Source: Belnapia rosea
GTDB lineage: Bacteria > Pseudomonadota > Alphaproteobacteria > Acetobacterales > Acetobacteraceae
DNA length: 64,000 bases
Assembly: GCF_900101615.1 (NCBI RefSeq)
Contig: NZ_FMZX01000016.1
Span: forward strand, 1-64,000
Direction of reading: 5' to 3'
Under the pieces are notes generated by a model that did no database searches, was not told the origin of the DNA, and saw nothing but the letters and a program-made list of their open reading frames with translations. A program made the translations under genes and the position numbers. Below, one piece after another: positions 61,133 to 64,000 of this stretch (positions are counted from its first letter, which is position 1; each line of letters begins with the position of its first letter).

Positions 61133-62544
61133 CCGCGCCCGTGGCTCCTCCCCCGGTCCCGGGCCTCGCCGAGGCCTCGGCCGGCATCGCCGCCGGCACC
61201 CTCTCGCCCATTGCCCTGTGCGAGCAGGCGCTGGCCCGCATCGCCGCGCTCGACCCGGCGCTCGACGTCTTCATCACCCTGACCGCGGAGCGCGCCCGCG
61301 CCGCGGCGGCCACGGCGGAGGCGGAGATCAAGGCCGGCCGCCGGCGCGGCCCGCTGCACGGCATCCCCTATGCGCTGAAGGACATCTACGACGTCGCCGG
61401 CCTGCCGACGACGGCGCATTCCCGCGTGCTGATCGGCCGCAACGCCCCGGTCGAGGACAGCGACGCCGCCGCCAGGCTGGAAGCCGCCGGCATGGTGCTG
61501 CTCGGCAAGCTGGCGACGCATGAATTCGCCCGCGGCGGCGTCCGCGACGAGGACCTGCCCTTCCCGCGCGCCAAGAACCCGTGGAACCCGGCGCATTTCG
61601 CCGGCGGCTCCTCCTCCGGCTCCGGTGCCGGCGTCTCGGCGGGCATGATGGCGCTGGCCATGGGGTCCGATACCGGCGGCTCCATTCGCCTGCCCGCCGC
61701 CTTCTCCGGCTGCGTCGGGCTGAAGCCGACCTATGGCCGCCTCAGCCGTCGTGGCGTGGTGCCACTCTCCTTCGGCATGGACCATACCGGCCCGCTGACC
61801 CGCAGCGTCGAGGATTGCGCCCTGGCGATGGGGGTGCTCGCCGGCCACGACCCGGCCGACCCTGGCTCCGCCGATGTCCCGGTCGATGACTACCTCGGCC
61901 ATCTCCGCGACGGCGTCCGCGGCCTTCGCCTCGGCTATGCCCGCGCCTATGGCATCGAGGGCGGCATCGATGCCGGGATGCAGGCGGCGACGGATGCGGC
62001 GGTCGAGGTGCTGCGCGGCCTCGGCGCCGAGGTGGTCGAGGTCACGCTGCCGCCGATCCGCCGCTTCGAGGCCGCGGCCTGGACCATCATCCATGCCGAG
62101 AGCTTCGCCATCCACCAGCAGGATCTCCGCACCCGTCCCGAGGCCTATGGCCGCACGACGCGGGAGCGCATCATGCTCGGCGCCTTCGTCACCGGGCCGC
62201 ACTACGTCCAGGCCCAGCGCCTCCGCCACGCCCTGACGCGGGAGGTGGATGCGCTCTTCGGCGAGGTGGATGCCATCCTCTCCGCCCCTGCCCATGGCGC
62301 CGCGCCCCTCGCGGCCGAGTCCGATGACGGCCCCTGGCGCCGCGCCCAGCCCATCACCGCCGCCTTCAACGTCACCGGCCACCCGGCGCTCTGCCTGCCC
62401 GCCGGCTTCGCCGCCAACGGCCTGCCGCTCTCGCTGCAGATCACCGGCCGCGCCTTCGCCGAGGCCGAGGTGCTGCGCATCGGCCATGCCTTCGAGCAGG
62501 CGACGGAATGGCACATGCGCCGGCCGCCGGAGGCCTACGCATGA
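61129..62544 (+). CDS. AtzE-like amidase
   Basis: A 471-residue amidase-signature enzyme with the complete Ser-cisSer-Lys triad: K84 (YALKDIYD), S161 (GGSSSGSG) and S185 (DTGGSIR). Together with the coupled AtzG-like subunit it resembles 1-carboxybiuret hydrolase of cyanuric acid breakdown, but the family covers many amides and ureides, so the substrate is open. A Pro-rich N-terminus precedes the first helix. Its stop overlaps the second amidase start (ATGA, 62541-62544). Confidence 0.9.
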   Translation: MTAPVAPPPVPGLAEASAGIAAGTLSPIALCEQALARIAALDPALDVFITLTAERARAAAATAEAEIKAGRRRGPLHGIPYALKDIYDVAGLPTTAHSRVLIGRNAPVEDSDAAARLEAAGMVLLGKLATHEFARGGVRDEDLPFPRAKNPWNPAHFAGGSSSGSGAGVSAGMMALAMGSDTGGSIRLPAAFSGCVGLKPTYGRLSRRGVVPLSFGMDHTGPLTRSVEDCALAMGVLAGHDPADPGSADVPVDDYLGHLRDGVRGLRLGYARAYGIEGGIDAGMQAATDAAVEVLRGLGAEVVEVTLPPIRRFEAAAWTIIHAESFAIHQQDLRTRPEAYGRTTRERIMLGAFVTGPHYVQAQRLRHALTREVDALFGEVDAILSAPAHGAAPLAAESDDGPWRRAQPITAAFNVTGHPALCLPAGFAANGLPLSLQITGRAFAEAEVLRIGHAFEQATEWHMRRPPEAYA

Positions 62545-64000
62545 CGGACGAGCCCTGCTTCCTGACGATCGCCGAGGCCGCCCGCCGCATCGCCAGGCGC
62601 GCCCTCTCGCCCGTGGAGCTCACCGAGGCCTATCTCGCCCGCATCGCCGCGCATGACGGGGTACTCCGCAGCTACATCCGCGCGACACCCGAGGCCGCGC
62701 TCGCCGCCGCCCGCCAGGCCGAGGCCGAGATCATGCAGGGTGGCCCACGCGGCCCGCTGCACGGCATCCCCTTCGCGCTGAAGGACATCTTCGACAGCGC
62801 GGGCCTGCCGACCACCGGCCATTCCGCCCGCTGCGTCGGCAACATCGCCGCCGAGGATGCCGAGGCGACCGCGCGCCTGAAGGCCGCCGGCGCCGTCCCC
62901 CTCGGCAAGCTGGCGACGCATGAATTCGCCACCGGCGGCCCCTCCTGGGACCTGCCCTTCCCGCCCGCCCGCAACCCCTGGGACCTGACGCGCTTCCCCG
63001 GCGGCTCCTCCTCCGGCTCCGGCGTGGCCGTGGCGGCGGGCCTCGCGCCGGGGGCCATGGGGTCGGATACCGGCGGCTCCATCCGCCTGCCCGCCGCCTT
63101 CTGCGGCACGGCCGGGCTCAAGCCCAGCTATGGCCGCGTCAGCAAGCGCGGCGTGCTGCCGCTCTCCTATACCCTCGACAATGCCGGCCCGCTGGCCTGG
63201 ACGGTCGAGGATTGCGCCATCCTGCTCCAGGCCATCGCCGGGCATGACCCGCGCGACCCGGCCAGCGCCGATCTCCCGGTGCCGGACTACCGTGCCGATC
63301 TGCATGCCGGCATCAAGGGGATGAGGATCGGCCTCGTCCGCCACTGGTACGAGGCGGACCGCCGCGCCAGCGACCCCACTATCACCGCCATGGACGCCGC
63401 CGTGGAGGTCCTGCGCAGCCTCGGCGCCGAGGTGCGGGAGGTGACGCTCCACCCCCTCGCCGCCTACCAGGCCACCATGCGCGTCACCGGCGCCGCCGAG
63501 AGCTTCGCCATCCATGCCGACTGGCTCCGCAGCCAGCCAGGGGACTATGGCGAGGTCTTCCGCTACCGCATCCTGCCCGGCGCCCTCATCACCGGCCCCG
63601 ACTACGTTCAGGCCCAGCGCTTCCAGCGCCTGCTTGCCGCGGAGATGCGGGCCGCGCTCGGCGAGGTCGATGCCCTGCTCACCGCCACCACCTGGGGCGA
63701 GGCGCCGGTGATGACGGAGATGCGGGCGGAGGCCAATTTCGCCGCACCGCCGCTGACCAACCCGTGGAACGTCGCCCAGCTGCCCTGCCTCGCCCTCTGC
63801 TGCGGCTTCGGGCCGGGCGGGTTGCCCCTGTCCCTGCAATTCGCGACGCGCCCCTTCGCCGAGGCGCTGCTGCTCCGCATCGGCCAGGCCTATGAGGCCG
63901 CGACGCCCTGGCGCGCCCGCCGCCCCGTCATCCCCGCCGAAGCGCCGCCCGAATACCCCGTCAGCCAGGCCGCCCCGCCGCCCGAGGCGGATTGGGCCGC
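62541..64000 (+). CDS. Second amidase-signature enzyme, running past the window end
   Basis: At least 486 residues without a stop before base 64000. The amidase triad is complete: K81 (FALKDIFD), S156 (PGGSSSGSG) and S180 (DTGGSIR). It is clearly a paralogue of the preceding amidase but well diverged from it. Overlapping start and stop put both in one translationally coupled operon. The enzyme body ends around residue 460; the remaining Pro/Ala-rich sequence is a C-terminal tail. Two different amidases behind one binding protein suggest sequential hydrolysis of a compound with two amide bonds, or parallel substrates. Confidence 0.9.
   Translation, partial: MTDEPCFLTIAEAARRIARRALSPVELTEAYLARIAAHDGVLRSYIRATPEAALAAARQAEAEIMQGGPRGPLHGIPFALKDIFDSAGLPTTGHSARCVGNIAAEDAEATARLKAAGAVPLGKLATHEFATGGPSWDLPFPPARNPWDLTRFPGGSSSGSGVAVAAGLAPGAMGSDTGGSIRLPAAFCGTAGLKPSYGRVSKRGVLPLSYTLDNAGPLAWTVEDCAILLQAIAGHDPRDPASADLPVPDYRADLHAGIKGMRIGLVRHWYEADRRASDPTITAMDAAVEVLRSLGAEVREVTLHPLAAYQATMRVTGAAESFAIHADWLRSQPGDYGEVFRYRILPGALITGPDYVQAQRFQRLLAAEMRAALGEVDALLTATTWGEAPVMTEMRAEANFAAPPLTNPWNVAQLPCLALCCGFGPGGLPLSLQFATRPFAEALLLRIGQAYEAATPWRARRPVIPAEAPPEYPVSQAAPPPEADWA

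Overview
The window is about 70% GC, densely packed and strongly biased to G/C third positions. I read it as the chromosome of an alphaproteobacterium, most likely an Acetobacteraceae (Roseomonas-like) free-living heterotroph. The clues are three Bug-type (TctC) binding proteins with one full tripartite tricarboxylate transporter, an HWE-family histidine kinase, and an alphaproteobacterial-style block nadD-rsfS-rlmH ... gpmI-envC-ctpA-deacetylase-rppH. I see no rRNA, tRNA, insertion sequence, phage gene or CRISPR array.

Layout. 1-6.7 kb: a truncated unknown gene, hrcA without grpE, a GH-A-type glycosidase-like protein, a SapC protein and a tctCBA operon. 6.9-11.9 kb: an LLM flavin oxidoreductase divergent from a four-gene glycan cassette (GT32-like transferase, small HAD phosphatase, nucleotidyltransferase/kinase fusion, nucleotidyltransferase) that looks like a route to an activated sugar or polyol. 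12-20 kb: two orphan Bug proteins, a secreted alpha/beta hydrolase, two MaoC-fold proteins, an MFS carrier, a SemiSWEET and the malic enzyme MaeB. 20.1-26.9 kb: a heavy-metal efflux operon of two small exported proteins followed by czcCBA-type genes, behind a MerR/CueR-like promoter. 26.9-31.2 kb: a GH15 enzyme, a Bcr/CflA-type exporter and a decayed TonB-dependent receptor that still has a Zur-box-like AT-rich palindrome upstream.

31.3-46.9 kb is the housekeeping block: proA, an exported FAH-fold protein, nadD, rsfS with a very long repeat-built basic N-terminal arm and a possible AUC start, and rlmH. An islet follows (NnrU, esterase, SDR, 2OG oxygenase), then gpmI, an envC-like amidase activator, ctpA, a divergent polysaccharide deacetylase, rppH, lemA and an M48 protease. 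Most of these act in cell-wall remodelling, RNA turnover and membrane quality control.

47-64 kb: a receiver-only protein lacking its phospho-acceptor Asp, sbcD-sbcC, a convergent amidohydrolase pair (atypical asparaginase plus isochorismatase-like cysteine hydrolase), a PoxB-like ThDP enzyme, the HWE kinase, a lactate-permease-family carrier, and an operon of a family-5 ABC binding protein, an AtzG-like small subunit, an AtzE-like amidase and a second amidase that runs off the window. Together the accessory genes describe uptake and hydrolysis of organic acids and amides.

Many start codons overlap the preceding stop (ATGA or GTGA), so translational coupling is the rule in the co-directional runs. 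No gene-free stretch exceeds 300 bases apart from the pseudogene region, which is annotated.
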